A program made the position numbers and the translations under genes. Positions 1 through 12,019 of a DNA stretch of 64,000 nucleotides are shown here, in pieces. The stretch covers positions 7,377,501-7,441,500 of the forward strand of contig SMMW01000622.1 in the NCBI GenBank assembly GCA_004794655.1, given 5' to 3'. The DNA comes from Marisa cornuarietis. Lineage: Eukaryota > Mollusca > Gastropoda > Architaenioglossa > Ampullariidae. How positions within the stretch are numbered: position 1 is the stretch's first letter; each line of letters begins with the position of its first letter. The notes under the pieces are model-generated. The model saw only the letters and a list, made by a program, of their open reading frames with translations. It searched no databases and was not told the DNA's origin.

Positions 1-623
1 GAATTGAAAGTTCCATGTGTCTGTAAATGCTGTTAGCATTTATATAACTCGATCCGTTGTTAGCAACATGCATGACATGGAATTCGAAATGGCGGTTCCC
101 AATTCTGCAAAAGAGTGCTTACCAAAAGTGGAAAGGGAGAACTTGGAAGAAATCGGACAAACCTTGTGGATTTGCATGGGTATCAATTGCAGCCACAAAA
201 ATTATCACACTTCAGTGGCGTAGGAATTAAGTTGTTCGGCTTTGTGGGCGCAAACCCCATGGTGACAGTGAAAGACGTTCGCACTTTCATATTACAAACG
301 AAACAATTATAATTGGGCCTTATATACCCAGCGTAAACACTCGAATAATTACTACAGCAACGAAAAAATGATCATGCACCAAATATTACTTATTTCTTAG
401 TCAAATTAATCATCAACCCCATCTTTGTACATATACAGGTTTTCCATATTTACTTTCCCATTTTTGATCCCTTCTTAATTTGTTTTGTAGTAAAGTATAG
501 TACGTGTTTCAGTTTCATTTCTTTAGATTAATAATTAATAATAAATGCAAACATTTGTAAAGCGCATACTCACACTAAATGTAAAAAAGCATAACTTGTC
601 ATTTCTCTCTCTACCTTTTTCAG
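1..623. other. AT-rich spacer or intron, nothing recognised
   Basis: No coding exon that I recognise. Short open frames at 17-223 and 115-312 (+) overlap each other, lack familiar motifs, and could be chance. A pyrimidine-rich tract and AG at 604-623 form a good splice acceptor for the next feature, so the segment may be the last intron of an upstream gene. Around 535-575 there is a weak match to the 'gcgc-ATAAAAATC-TTC-(ATT)n' repeat tail seen elsewhere in the window. Confidence 0.3.
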
Positions 624-740
624 CACTTTGTGAAAAATCACATCTCAAGTGATCCACTTAAAAATCCTACTTCAAAGAAACCAAAGCGCACTATAAAATC
701 GAAGATAACAGCACAGAGAATAATTACACAATTTAAATAG
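624..740 (+). CDS. Putative last exon of an unidentified gene
   Basis: Seen: a strong acceptor (pyrimidine run then CAG at 621-623) is followed by an open frame ending in TAG at 738-740, and an AATAAA signal follows at 773-778. The 38 residues are Lys/Arg-rich (a SKKPKRTIKSK-type segment) and end in QRIITQFK. Inference: this looks like the C-terminal exon of a nuclear protein. The ending resembles a degenerate PCNA-interacting (PIP) box, Q-x-x-I/L-x-x-F-F, lacking the second aromatic. I do not recognise the family, and upstream exons are not visible. It could be a chance open frame. Confidence 0.35.
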   Translation, partial: HFVKNHISSDPLKNPTSKKPKRTIKSKITAQRIITQFK

Positions 741-1299
741 AAGTAAACCAAACAAAAATTATAATTACTTTAAATAAATATATAAATAATATTTTGATGC
801 GCTGTAATAATCTGTTTCGAAAGATGTGTATACAGGTGTGTACATACGCGTATGTGTAGAGAAAAAAGATTTTACCCGGATGAGGATTCCACATGCAGAC
901 CGCATGGGGCGCGAGAGTTTAATTTCCATTTGAAGCTCTTTTTTCATATATAGCGCATTAAAGTTCATGTATATGATGTGAGCTTTGTATTATTAGAAAT
1001 ATTTGTAGAAATATATGAATGGATTTTTAATGAGTTCGATCACTGCACTCTCAGCTGGTTTTCTCATTGAAATGGGGATGTAAATAATAAATAAAGACTT
1101 AAATTATCTTAAAATTAACAGCAAATGATTTACGTAAAGCATTAAAGCACATAAGAAAAACATTGTCATTTTGAGAGATATAAATATTTGTGCTCAAAGC
1201 ATAAACAAGACTAGCACAGTTACTTTTCTACAACGCTTTCGTATTTGAATTTTTGTACTGCTGACAAGCGGGTCAAACCGTGGGAGAACGTCGGGGTTG

Positions 1300-1439
1300 C
1301 GCGTGACGTCAAAAGTATGAGCCAATCAGACACTTCGAAACTTCTTGGTGGCATACACGCAAGTTTGAAGGTGCCGGAGTCTACACGACTAACCCTGTCG
1401 TGAAATAGCGCTCGCCAACTCATTTTTAAGTTGCATCTA
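1300..1439 (+). promoter_or_regulatory. Candidate CCNF promoter (CRE, CCAAT, CHR-like motifs)
   Basis: A CpG-richer island in AT-rich sequence. Seen: palindromic CRE TGACGTCA at 1304-1311, CCAAT at 1322-1326, TTCGAA at 1334-1339 and TTTGAA at 1364-1369. Known: in other animals G2/M genes, including cyclin-F, are commonly driven by NF-Y CCAAT boxes plus a CHR element (TTYGAA) bound by the MuvB/DREAM complex. Inference: this block could be the promoter for the short exon starting at 1440. A rival promoter candidate lies near 3310 (inverted CCAAT at about 3316, CpG-rich). Confidence 0.35.
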
Positions 1440-1464
1440 ATGTTAAAAGAGGCAAAAATGAAAG
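1440..1464 (+). CDS. CCNF: Possible first coding exon of cyclin-F
   Basis: ATG at 1440, eight codons (MLKEAKMK) plus one base, then a strong donor G|GTAAGA at 1465. The exon ends in phase 1. The CAG acceptor at 3852-3854 opens an exon that needs exactly one preceding base, so the join gives ALKGIGSLQ and runs into the F-box without a stop. The spliced protein would be 795 aa, close to human cyclin-F (786). A very short first coding exon is plausible, but there is no similarity evidence for these residues. The alternative is translation from ATG 3920. Confidence 0.4.
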
Positions 1465-3854
1465 GTAAGATACTGTTACATATATCTTGGGAAGTTTTAG
1501 TGATATTATTATTGTTTGTAGCTTACAGACAACGAAAACATATCTTCGGTGAAGACTCCTGTCCCAAACCAGAGTGTTCCCTCCTCGATTTCAGTTTATC
1601 GCTTACACGATACATGCTTGAAATAGTATCTACGTGTAGTTATTTTTCGAGATAATCATTTAGTTTTAGAATTCAAACATGATCAACGCAGATGCAAATT
1701 GACTGTACATTGTTTCAGATGTAACGAGACCTTATTTTGTCAAACAAAGTTTTGGCGGCCAACAACCATTATTTATAATGTATACACCATGTACTCGTAG
1801 ACATTACTTATTCAGTGTCTAAATATACTGCCCACTTACTACTCCCCAAACGTACCTGTTGAGACAAGCATTCACAAAGTGTAATAATTCCAGTGGTTGC
1901 CATCAGGTAAGGCCAAAAATAACATTTCTATACCAGTTTCAAATTCCTCACACTGACTTGTATGTACATGCTCGCTTGGCCCGAACTGTGGCCCGCTGGC
2001 AAACTTTAGAAGTATACAAGTAATGCAAGACATTGTATATGATAAGTTTCTGGGCACTGCCCAGAAATGCTAGAACATTTTTTAGAAATAAAATTTAAAA
2101 AACTACTTCTAAATCAAAATCAAGTACATGTCAGAAAAAATGCACCTGTTGCTTAATGTGGATGGTCATTGGCATTGCTATCCTTTTGCAAATTGGATTA
2201 GCACATTTCAATCTGACAGCAGTATAACTACCAGTGCAGTTTATAAATGGGATACATTTCGTTTGAACAGTAAGTAGCAGTAGTTTTATACTACTATTAC
2301 GAGGTCTTTGATAATAAAGGTATGCTCAGTATATTACTTAACTGTCTAAGCTAGATGTATAAATAAGGAAAAGAGGCAGTCAAGGTTTTGAAAGGATATT
2401 GTTACATTAGTGACCAACAAGTTAATTTTTGTTTGGGGTTTTTCCCCTTGATTATTCTCAGGAAACATTGTTTGATGCCACATATCCAACACACACTGCA
2501 ACATCTCTGCTTTTTTGCCCTGGTTTTTTGTTTGTTTGAAATGGTGACATTGTTTTAACATAGAAAGCACATATTCAATGTTCTTAATTCTTAATTCAGT
2601 GTGCGAGGCTTAGAGCACTATTTATTCTGTCATAAGATTTATACCCAGACTTTCTGAAAGGCAGTCTTTCAGTTATCCAGAGAACATTCATAAATTCATA
2701 GGATGTCATGATAAGTATATAGTATATAATTAGGACCTTATGACAGCTGAATGTTTTAAGAACAAAATATCAGAAATATACGAACGCATATTTGGAGGTG
2801 TATAATCTAGTTTTTATAAACCTTTCATTTGACGAATGAGAGGGATTTTGTTTTAAGTGGAAAGTAAAAACGAAAATATTAAAAAAATTATATAAGGCGA
2901 CATAACTCGATCGGTGGCTTTCCCTGTTTTCAGAGCGATGAGTAGCAAGTAAGGGTTGAATGTTAAGACGTAGATCATAATTGTATACTACATAAGTAAA
3001 AGAAAAACGACTTAATGTGGATGACCATTCGTATGCATGTATTTTATCCTATACAAATAGATCGCTAATGACGACATTGTACTTATTTCCTGTTTCGCTT
3101 TAATTTCTTCCATTATTTCTCGCTAAGCCGAAAATCTGTTACAACATGTTTGGCAGAATAGGGCCTAACGGATAGTTCTGGTAATTAGCTCGTTTGTCGT
3201 GAAATAGACGCCTTGAACGAGCAAGTCTTGACGTGATCTTTCTGGTGTTACTCTGATTTTGAGTGGCAACAAGTGATTCGTCGAGATTTCACTGCGCTTT
3301 ACATCAGGCTGTTTGATTGGATAGCATCAAAACCGTTGCTTCGCAACAGGCGTCTGTTCTAATAATAGCTGTAACACATGGCAGCGAAGTGGGAGGACCG
3401 CAGAGAGCGCTGTAGTTCCGGCCTGCTATCAGAAACAATGAAGAGCACCTGTGCCTCGAGAACTAAGAATAGATAACTATTTTGTTCCTCTATATATTTA
3501 TTCGGTATGATATCAGGGTAGCTTGCTAGGTAAGTTAAAAGATTGTAAACCTGCAACTTTTAGCTCCTAAAGATTGCTTCTTCAGTTATTAGTGTGTATG
3601 ATTCTCGATGACACATTTTTTGCCATTGTTTTAATGCATAGTTTTTTAAAAATTATTTTCAAACCTAAATGCTGTAATGAAGAATATGTTTTGTAACCTT
3701 TTTTTAAAAAAAAAACTTGTGAATAAAAGTAATTGACAAATCAGTAGCAGATAATTAGTTATAATTTACTTAAAATATAACCAACCTATTAATCTCAATT
3801 TAAAAAGATGAAACATATGTATAAAGAGGAACATTCTTTGGTTAATTTGCGCAG

Positions 3855-6800
3855 CATTGAAAGGGATAGGCAGTTTGCAGCATTCTCCAGACAGTGGATT
3901 CATTCCAGTAGCGAGTGCAATGCGGCCACGCACACGAAGCAGTGTCACCATTTGGCATCTTCCTGATGAGCTCCTGGTGCATATTTTAAAAGGCATGCAC
4001 ATACGAGATCTGCTGACACTTAAACAGGTTAGTTAAATTGACATGTTTAAAAATAAATTGCAGAGACAAAGAACAAGTTTATAAAAACAGGTTGAAAAAA
4101 ATCACCGTCTGGCAAAGGCATGACTGTTGATTTTGCCAGAAAGTTTTTAAATGTTGATAGTGTCAAAGGATTTCTACATCTTTTTCAAATATAAAAGTGG
4201 TTGATTTCGTATTGAAATGTAACATGTAATTCATGCTTGTAGACTCATCCACGATTTCAACAAATAGTTGATTCAAACCAGTATTTGTGGACATTTGCAA
4301 GTTTCTTTGACTCGTGGCCTTCACTAGCCAACCTTGCTCACTATAACAGGTAAACACCATTTATAGAAGTTTTGTCCAAAGTATTTAAAATGTTGGATAA
4401 TAATTTTTAATTTAATAATAATAATGAATGAAGATTTTTATAGCGCATATTCACACCCGTAGAGAGCATGCTCTTAGCGTTTATGTCATAGTATATATAT
4501 ATGCTAGAAATATGTGTACAGGCTTGTAATACTTATGTGAGTGAGACTGAAAGTGCCAGTATAGATAATTAGAAATGGATATATAGAATTGGGATTTTGT
4601 TTTTACTTCTCACTATTGTGTTTAATTTTTGACACCTTTTAAACCATATCTGGCCATGTATTAGAACAATTTTCTTGCCTGTAATGACTTTATTTTTTTC
4701 TGTTCCCTTATCACATCTGCACTCATTTTCATTTCCCTTTTTTGTGTACCTTATTTTGTTTTTATTTTTGTTCGCAATCTTGTGCAGTCTATACACATTT
4801 CATTTTTTGCGTTACTTACCCTGAAAGTGACATTTCATCTTTTATTTTAATTTATTTTTTTTATTTTTTTACACACACACACAAGTTGATCATTATATGA
4901 TTATGTTTGATAGAAAATGATAACTTTTAAACTTACAGTGCTGCAAAACATGGAAATTTAGAAGCATTGATAAAACTTGGAGTGGCTTATCTCTACAATG
5001 AAGGATGTGAGTAAACATATTATATGTAATATACTCATTGAGTGATGGGGAGACACATTTTAATTAAAAAGTTGAAGAGCATTGCAGATTTATTTTTCTT
5101 TTGAATTACTATCTAATGCAAAGATATTTGTTGATTATATTCTGCTTCATGAATCTTTTAGCTATTTGTTTGTACTACAGGGAAAGTAATTGTTAAAACT
5201 ACTTGAACAATATTTACAGAATAAAAGCAGTGCCTGTAACTTGTCTTTCAGTGTCCAGCAGTCTGGAGGAAGATAAGGATATTGCAGTGAGTGGACGTTT
5301 GGCGGCAGAATATTTTTGCAAAGTTGAAGAGATCTCTGGTTCAATAGCACCTTTTACCTGGCTCTTTATTCGACCCCCTTGGTCTGCTAGTGGGGCCTGC
5401 TGCAAAGCTTGTGTGTTTGAGACCATGAAAAGTCATGCAGATAAGGTACATTTCACTAAAACTAAATTTTATGGCCTCTATAGGGTTGTGTCGACTTTTT
5501 TTTTTTTTTTTTAGAATCACACAGCTATTGTGACATTTTGCTTGTTGATTAGAGAACTGTAATTTACACTATGCAACCATTGTCTTCATGGCCTTTCTTC
5601 AGCATACCTGTCTGAGATATTGATGCCTTACAACCTGAGTCGGTCTCTACGATTTGGTTGTATGCCCTCCTTTCTGTGTCATGTATCAGACATTCGACAG
5701 GTTCCACTGTTTGGAATTCTCTTCCCCTTTCTATTATTATCTTGCATACATAAGAGTACTGTTTCACTCACTCCTCAGTTCTTGATCCTTGCATTTAGTT
5801 CATGTTTTAGTCATGGTGTCATCTGTTTGCTGATATTTATGTTTCTTGTATGCTTGACTGTCGGCTTGATTGTAGACATGCAGTGCATATTTTATCATCA
5901 TCGATCGATCATCATCATCATAATCAATCAATCAATCAATCAATCAATCATCATCAATTTTACATGTCTGGTTTCCAGTCACCTGGAGTTTTCTTGTTTG
6001 CTTAGTACTGTGAAGAGAATCAACTAGATATTTTTAATAATTGTTTTGGCAGAATCCAAGCAGAGATGTTGCAGTATGTGTTGCGCAAACATTATCACTT
6101 CTTGGTCAAGAGAATGAGGCATGTGCTTATCTTGAAAAAGCCATTGAATGTGGTTCTGACAAAGCAATGTTCTTGCAGTGGCTTCGAAAGCATCCAGCAT
6201 CGGTATGTATCTTAAATCCAAGTCTCCTGTTCTTGTTTGACTTTAAAATCAATAAGATCTGCGGCTTTTTGTGTTGTTAAAACAAAGAAATCATTTACGA
6301 CATCATTTAACTATCTCTTTATCTTACCAGAAAGTATGGGATTATTTCTTTAAAAGTAAGCAAGCAAGCATGGATTTGATAGACCAAACACACAGCTGAG
6401 TATTTGTACACTTCATGAACTATTTACAAATCTCACAATGTATTTAATAGCTGCTCTTGATATCATTAAACTATATTTGAAATTGACATTAATATCCTTT
6501 GTGGTTCATTGTCTAGGCATAATCTATTAAGTAGTATTTTAGAATGTTGTGTACTTGCATTCATGCTAAATATTTTGACAAATATTTCTTTGTGCAGGAG
6601 TTTGAAAAGGCAAAGGAGATGGAGGCAATCAGACAACTTCGTAGTATAGCAAATGCAGGAAATTTAGAAGCTCGCATGATATTGTGCCATTGCTACAGCC
6701 TTAGGCAGTTTGGAGGAATAGCACAAACACAAGCCTTTGCTTTTTCTCAGGAAGTTTTTCAGTCATCCTCTCCACTTGGATTTCTTCATATTTTCTCTGG

Positions 6801-9800
6801 TATCCGTGATCTTACACCATCTATGAGGTATGATGATCATTAACCTCATGGCTGTAAGACATTGCCTTTTGTGTTTATGATGTCTGAAAAGTAGTTTTTT
6901 TTTCTAGTTTTGTTTTCATTCTTTTTCTTGGATCGGCAAGACCAGATTGCCCCTTTCCCACTTAAGAAGGGCAGTCTGGTGGCGCACCGGTTAGCACCTG
7001 TCACCAATACAGTAAAGGTTGGCTGTCCTGGGTTCAGCTCTCATCTCAGGCACGCTGTTCTTTCTCTGCATGTGGCATCTGTCTAAGGGCTGGCTGCCTC
7101 GCCACGATAAAGCCTTAGATGCTGGCTCAGCATAAAACACCAATTCCCCCCACCCCTTCTCACTTCAGAAAGTTACATGTCTTAGATGTTGAATTGTTTT
7201 TAGAATATATAATGTGTGCATAAAACATGTACACTAGTGCATAAGAACAAATATTGATTTCTTTTATAGATACATCCTGGTTGATTGGCTTGTGGAAGTT
7301 GCCTGCATGAAGAATTTTTCAACTCTCACACTGCACAATGCAGTTTCAATAGTTGACCACTTTCTTGCTGTGCGAGATGTACCTCGGTCTAAACTCCAGC
7401 TGCTGGGAGTTTCAGCAATGGTAATTTCTTCAAGGTAACAATATATTTTTTCGTATTGTATGATGTTTGTAGTGGTTTTTTTGTGCATGTATATATATAT
7501 ATATACACAAGTTTGTGTACACATTTATGTTGATACCTGTTTGTGCTTGCATGCAACATTCAGGCGCATTAGTGAGATACCATTATTTAGGGTACTTATT
7601 TCCCTACCTTTTAACAGGTACCTGGGCACAGATATTGTTACCATCCGTGAAGCAGCTTGGTTGACTGATAACACTTACAAGTATGAGGATGTTGTCAGAA
7701 TGATGGGCGAAATTATCGCAACTCTTGGTGGTAAAGTGAGAGTAAGTAAATTTTAACAAGTATTTTTCCCTATCCAAATCTGTGCAATTGAAAATAACCA
7801 TTTTTGACCCTCCACGACAAAATGAGTCTTAAGTCGCGGGGACCAGTTTCGTGCTAGAGGCTCTGAAAGGTGATTGGGGTCAATTTTGTGCAGTTTGACT
7901 TTTCTTTAAAAATGGGTTCCTTGGTTATTAAACTAACAGGAAAATACACTGTTATGTTAAAATTAAAGTTATAAGTTGACTTAAAATACATTTTAATCGA
8001 GGAACCCCTCTGCGATCTGTCCCGACTTCCACAGGAAAATGACCAAATTCAAACGCTGTTTCAGTACCATTTCCCTGTCAGAACCCCATCGCATGTTACC
8101 TTGCCAGAGAGCCCAGAGTCTGTATTTTCAGTCTCTGTAATGACTGATTCAAATATTAATGATTCAAATGCATCTATTAAAGTTTAGAAGTAAACAAATC
8201 TTGTCGTTGATCTCGATGCTATCCAATGGGAGATTCAGATACTGTAATGTCCTTGGTAATGAAACGAAAGGCGCTTAGCGATTGGCTGAAGGAGACGAAA
8301 CTCGTTCCTTCCGCCAGGTTTTGTTCACGTGCTGTTTAAAGTAAAAGCATCGCGAACTCGCTTCTGAGTGACGAAGCATTATTAGCTTTTAATCCATGAA
8401 GCCAGTGGAACATTTTATGTTCTTTTTTTAATAAAGGGGAAAGTGTTTATTCGGTGCTGTGTGAATTAACAGTAGTGAGCATGAGCAAACACATGATTTG
8501 GCATGAAAGTTGTGCTTCTATAATTTTTTTTTTTTTTTGTGGCCTGCCAGTTCTCTTAGTTTTTTGGTATGTCAAAGCATGGAGCTTTCTTCATTTTTTT
8601 ATTTTCTACTCACTTTTGCCACACTAGTAGATAATTTTTGAATATTGTGCTTTTTCTGTGAGTATGCATGCTAAGTAGCAATGCTACTGTAGCATGCAGT
8701 AACAATTTTCTTCAGTTTACGTTTATTTCACTAAAAGGGTAAGGCACCAAAAGTCACACAAATATTCATTGTTATGTTCTTTTTGTTGCTTGAAATGATG
8801 TAGCATGCAGTATTTTATCATCAGGCAAAATTTAGTACAGTTTGAACAATTAGAAGTACCCATTGCTAAGGGAAAACCTTGTGGAATCACTGAAAATCTT
8901 TGAACCCGCTTTTCTCAAAAAGGCCGCCTCTGTACTTGCACACTTTAAACCTTTATAACTCACTCAATTTTAGGACTAGAAGAACAACTCTGGTATCAAA
9001 AGAAAGGTCAGAATCTGTACTTTAAAAAAAAATATGCAAATTGCCATATCTCAAATTTCCGACTTAACCCTCTTGGTTCAAGATAAAAATGAACATTACA
9101 ATGACTTGCTTATAACTGAAGACTGCAAAGACGACAGTGGTGAAGTTTGTTTTTTTTATTATTGCTGCTGTGAGATAAACATTAGACCAAGAAACCTATA
9201 CATTTTTGGAAAAGAGAAAAGTTGAACGTTGCAGTAAAAAGTAATGAAAATCGTCTTGCCCATGCTACCCGGCAAAGCCACGATCATGGCCTTTCAAACC
9301 AAGAGAGTTGAGACTCATTTCGTTGTGGAGGGTCACATTTACTTCAGTGACCAGTGCATTATTTAGTGATTTGAAGCTATTAAACTGTTGAAGACACTTT
9401 TTTTTAAAGAACAGCCAGATATCATATTACCCTAAATAATTTTTCTTCACATTTTTAGTTTTAATGTTTTGTTTTAAGAAAAATATGATTCTTCTTTCAG
9501 TTTCCCACAAGCTCTGATTTTGTGCGAGTGCTGGCCCCCTTGGCACAGCTGGATGAGAGGGGAGTATTCCTTATAGAGTATGTGTGTGAATTAAGCATTC
9601 TTCAGGCTGAAATGGCTCAGTATAGTCCTGCAGAGATTGCAGCAAGTTGCGTCCTTCTTTCACGGCTGCTTCTTAAAGCAGGTAAGTGCTAAGAAGCTCA
9701 TGTTTAAGGAACATGCATCTGCTAGTTAAACAGAATTGTTCATACTGACTGAATTATATGGTAAATCCATTATTTATTCATATATTTACTTTTGAATGCA

Positions 9801-12019
9801 GGTTGTCCTTGGACAAGTGTGTTAGAAGAATTCACTGGCTTTTCATCAGAAGATCTAAGCCGGTGTACTTTTCATATGCATGAAAAATGGTAAGTTATTG
9901 TACTTAATGTGTTGTCATTTGGTCCTGGTTTTTATCTAATTTTATCTGATTTATCTCACTAAACCATGAGAAGTTCTGTGGTCATCATGTGACATTTTAT
10001 GTCTGAACTGAGCTTTATGTCTTAGAGAACTAGTCATCGGTACGAATCAGTTCATGAAGAGTGCCATATCTTAACATAATATTTTTTCATTTATTTGTTA
10101 TTGCACCTATTAAATCTGAAATATTTAAAATATTATATATATTGTTATATTTTGTTTTCAGTTTTCTTGAGGGTTCTGTTGTCGATCACAGATCTGTTAC
10201 ACTTAGGGCTGTCAAACAGCGCTATAGTGATGATCGCTTCCATAGAGTGGCAGAAATTGAGGTTTGTGTTAACACAAATTTCTGCTCAAACATTTTTTCA
10301 TTACAGAAGTCTGCACAGGTTGATAGATTTTTAAAGGAGAAATATAACTTTCTTTGAGAGAATAAAATGCTTTGACTAACATAAGATTATGAGCCTTAAA
10401 ATATAAAAAAAATGGATCTACCTAGGTTGACATGGCATCTCATCTTAGGTTGCAAAACTTGAGACAGATAAACTTTACTTAACCTGTTATTGAATGTGGG
10501 AGCTAGCAAACACTACTATTTCAGTGTGTTGAAAAATGATGGCCAGGAAAGTGCCTAAGTCTGGGAATGTTTAGCAGTGATATGCTTGATAAATATATTT
10601 TGTTTGAGAATATGTAGAGGAGTACTTTGTATGTGCATACTTTGTGCTTTTATGAATTTGATTTCTTTGGATTGTTGATGTTTTCTTTTTGTTCTCTGTC
10701 TTTTAGATTATAAGTTATGAAGAGCTGTGCACCATGTTGGGAGTAACAGATCATATATTGCAAGGAGCAGACATCAAGCTTAAGTTTCGCAACACAGATG
10801 AACTTATAGTTTCACCTTCTCGTGGTCGAAGTCGGCGGTACAGGCGGTATGTCATTAGCCATTTACATCATTGAGTTCTTCCTTTAAAAAAATAAAACGA
10901 TTTTTAAAATTCAGTAAACTGAAGCTGAATGTAGGCGATAGTTGTTTTTTTTTTTTTTTTTGACTGAAAAAGCATGGTAATGAAACAATATATTAATAAA
11001 TGTTTTCTCTGCAGAACTGTCCAAGCACTGAAACGAGAAGAAGCTTCTACTCCTCCCCTTGAATTGTCAGGGTATGAAGGAGATCACGAAGATGAAAGTG
11101 GAGTTTCATTTGACCACAGTGGTAAGCTTGTGTTTGTGTGTGTGTGTGTGTGTGCGCAAGTGCAAATGCAAGCGTGCATAATGTGGTGTGCTCTTTACTT
11201 AGCATCATATAGTAATCTTGCAAATCAAATATAATATAAATTTGTGTATTTCATTATGCTACAGCAATGTTACTGACATTCAAGAATGTCTTGGTTGATA
11301 TTTTGACTAGTCCAGTCACTCTTTTCTATTTTGCAGACTCTTACAGCATTAAAAGTGAGGATGTTGATGCAGAAGGAAGAACGGATGCAGATCCAGACAC
11401 ACCGCTTATGTGTCTGTCTGCATCATGTCTGGGAGGACCTCATCCAGGGGCTGGTGGAATTCATATATCTTTCACATCTCCACCTACGGTGCCAGCATCT
11501 AATTGCTCCTGCAGTGTTTCAAGCTTCTCATCTGGTGTGTGTTCATTGAGTTCACCTAGCAGCTCAAGTCCTGAGAGACGGGTCAAATACTTTAGGAGCA
11601 GTGCATGTGATAAAAGCAGTGTAAACTTTTTTCTTGAGGATTCCAGCCCTAGCGAGGAAGACAGTGTTGCTGGTGTAGTTAACGAAGAGATAAAAATTGG
11701 CAGGAAGACCCCTAGAACTCCAACAAAAATGACATCTCCAAATGCCCTCCGCAGAAAAAGCCGTAAAAGAAATCTGTCTCAAAGTATGTCATGAAAGCAT
11801 TGTTTTAATTTTTTTTTTTTTTTTTTGAAGGTGGAGTGATGTCACTTTAGAGCATGTGTGATTTTACATGAGTATTGGCCATCAGATCTCCACTTATCCT
11901 TTTTTCTTTCTTTTTTTTTTTTTTTGACAGAAACTTATGTTGAAAGTAGCAGGCTGATTCACATCTGCTTTGAAGATGGATATCAGCTAGCAATGATAGA
12001 TTTCCTATATATGAATTAG
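3855..12019 (+). CDS. CCNF: Cyclin-F (F-box and cyclin-box protein)
   Basis: Substrate receptor of an SCF ubiquitin ligase; oscillates in the cell cycle and limits centrosome duplication and genome instability (known for the family). Exons: 3855-4027, 4243-4349, 4939-5006, 5252-5445, 6053-6202, 6598-6827, 7270-7434, 7618-7741, 9501-9681, 9802-9889, 10162-10261, 10707-10846, 11015-11121, 11337-11783, 11931-12019; all phases agree. Seen: an F-box (HLPDELLVHIL) just after ATG 3920, the family blocks YLYNEG and WLFIRPPWS, a Sel1/TPR-like helical stretch, then the cyclin box beginning MRYILVDWLVEVA and continuing REAAWLTDNTYKYED, a second cyclin fold, then a Ser/Glu-rich tail with basic clusters (RGRSRRYRR, RRKSRKR) as possible NLSs. 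If exon 14 is not spliced at 11783, translation ends at 11794 with a shorter tail. Identification is secure; the first exon and last exon are inferred. Confidence 0.95.
4418..4490 (-). repeat. SINE 3'-tail-like module, copy 1
   Basis: On the minus strand it reads GCTAAGAGCATGCTCTC, then TGTGAATATGCGCTATAAAA, then an (ATT)n tail. The same module recurs at 32173-32215 (-) and 38820-38885 (+), and in weaker form at 55905-55975 (+). Such modules ending in ATT microsatellites behave like the 3' ends of SINEs. It sits in CCNF intron 3 (counted from the possible exon at 1440). Confidence 0.55.
5885..5958. repeat. (ATCA)/(AATC)n microsatellite in CCNF intron
   Basis: An imperfect tetranucleotide array, first ATCG/ATCA units and then about nine AATC units. 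It is the reverse complement of the (TTGA)n tail at the end of the window, so it may be the 3' tail of a minus-strand LINE or SINE, but no coding remnant is visible beside it. Confidence 0.7.
6966..7155 (+). mobile_element. tRNA-derived SINE, family A copy 1
   Basis: Seen: an RNA polymerase III A box (TGGCGCACCGG, 6980-6990) and a B box (GGTTCAGCTCT, 7031-7041) about 50 bp apart, then a shared body and a terminal ATAAAACACCAATTCCCCCC. Two further copies occur in minus orientation at 30391-30559 and 32153-32368. It sits in the CCNF intron between the exons ending at 6827 and starting at 7270. The tRNA-derived assignment rests on box layout; the parent tRNA is not determined. Confidence 0.8.
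7805..9335. mobile_element. Non-autonomous DNA transposon with about 30-bp inverted ends
   Basis: The left end TGACCCTCCACGACAAAATG (7805) matches the inverted right end TGACCCTCCACAACGAAATG (9335). Pairing extends about 30 bp with roughly four mismatches. The 1.53-kb interior has no transposase-like frame. A target duplication is not certain; CATTT appears next to both ends but one base off on the left. The element fills most of the CCNF intron 7742-9500. The superfamily is unassigned. Confidence 0.7.
11134..11156. repeat. (TG)n microsatellite
   Basis: About ten TG repeats immediately downstream of a CCNF splice donor at 11122. Confidence 0.8.

Noticed and set aside
3377..3475. Short frame MAAKWEDRRERC... 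as first CCNF exon
   Set aside because: It stops at TAA before the nearest strong donor (3529), so it cannot join the F-box exon as coding; it could only be 5' UTR.
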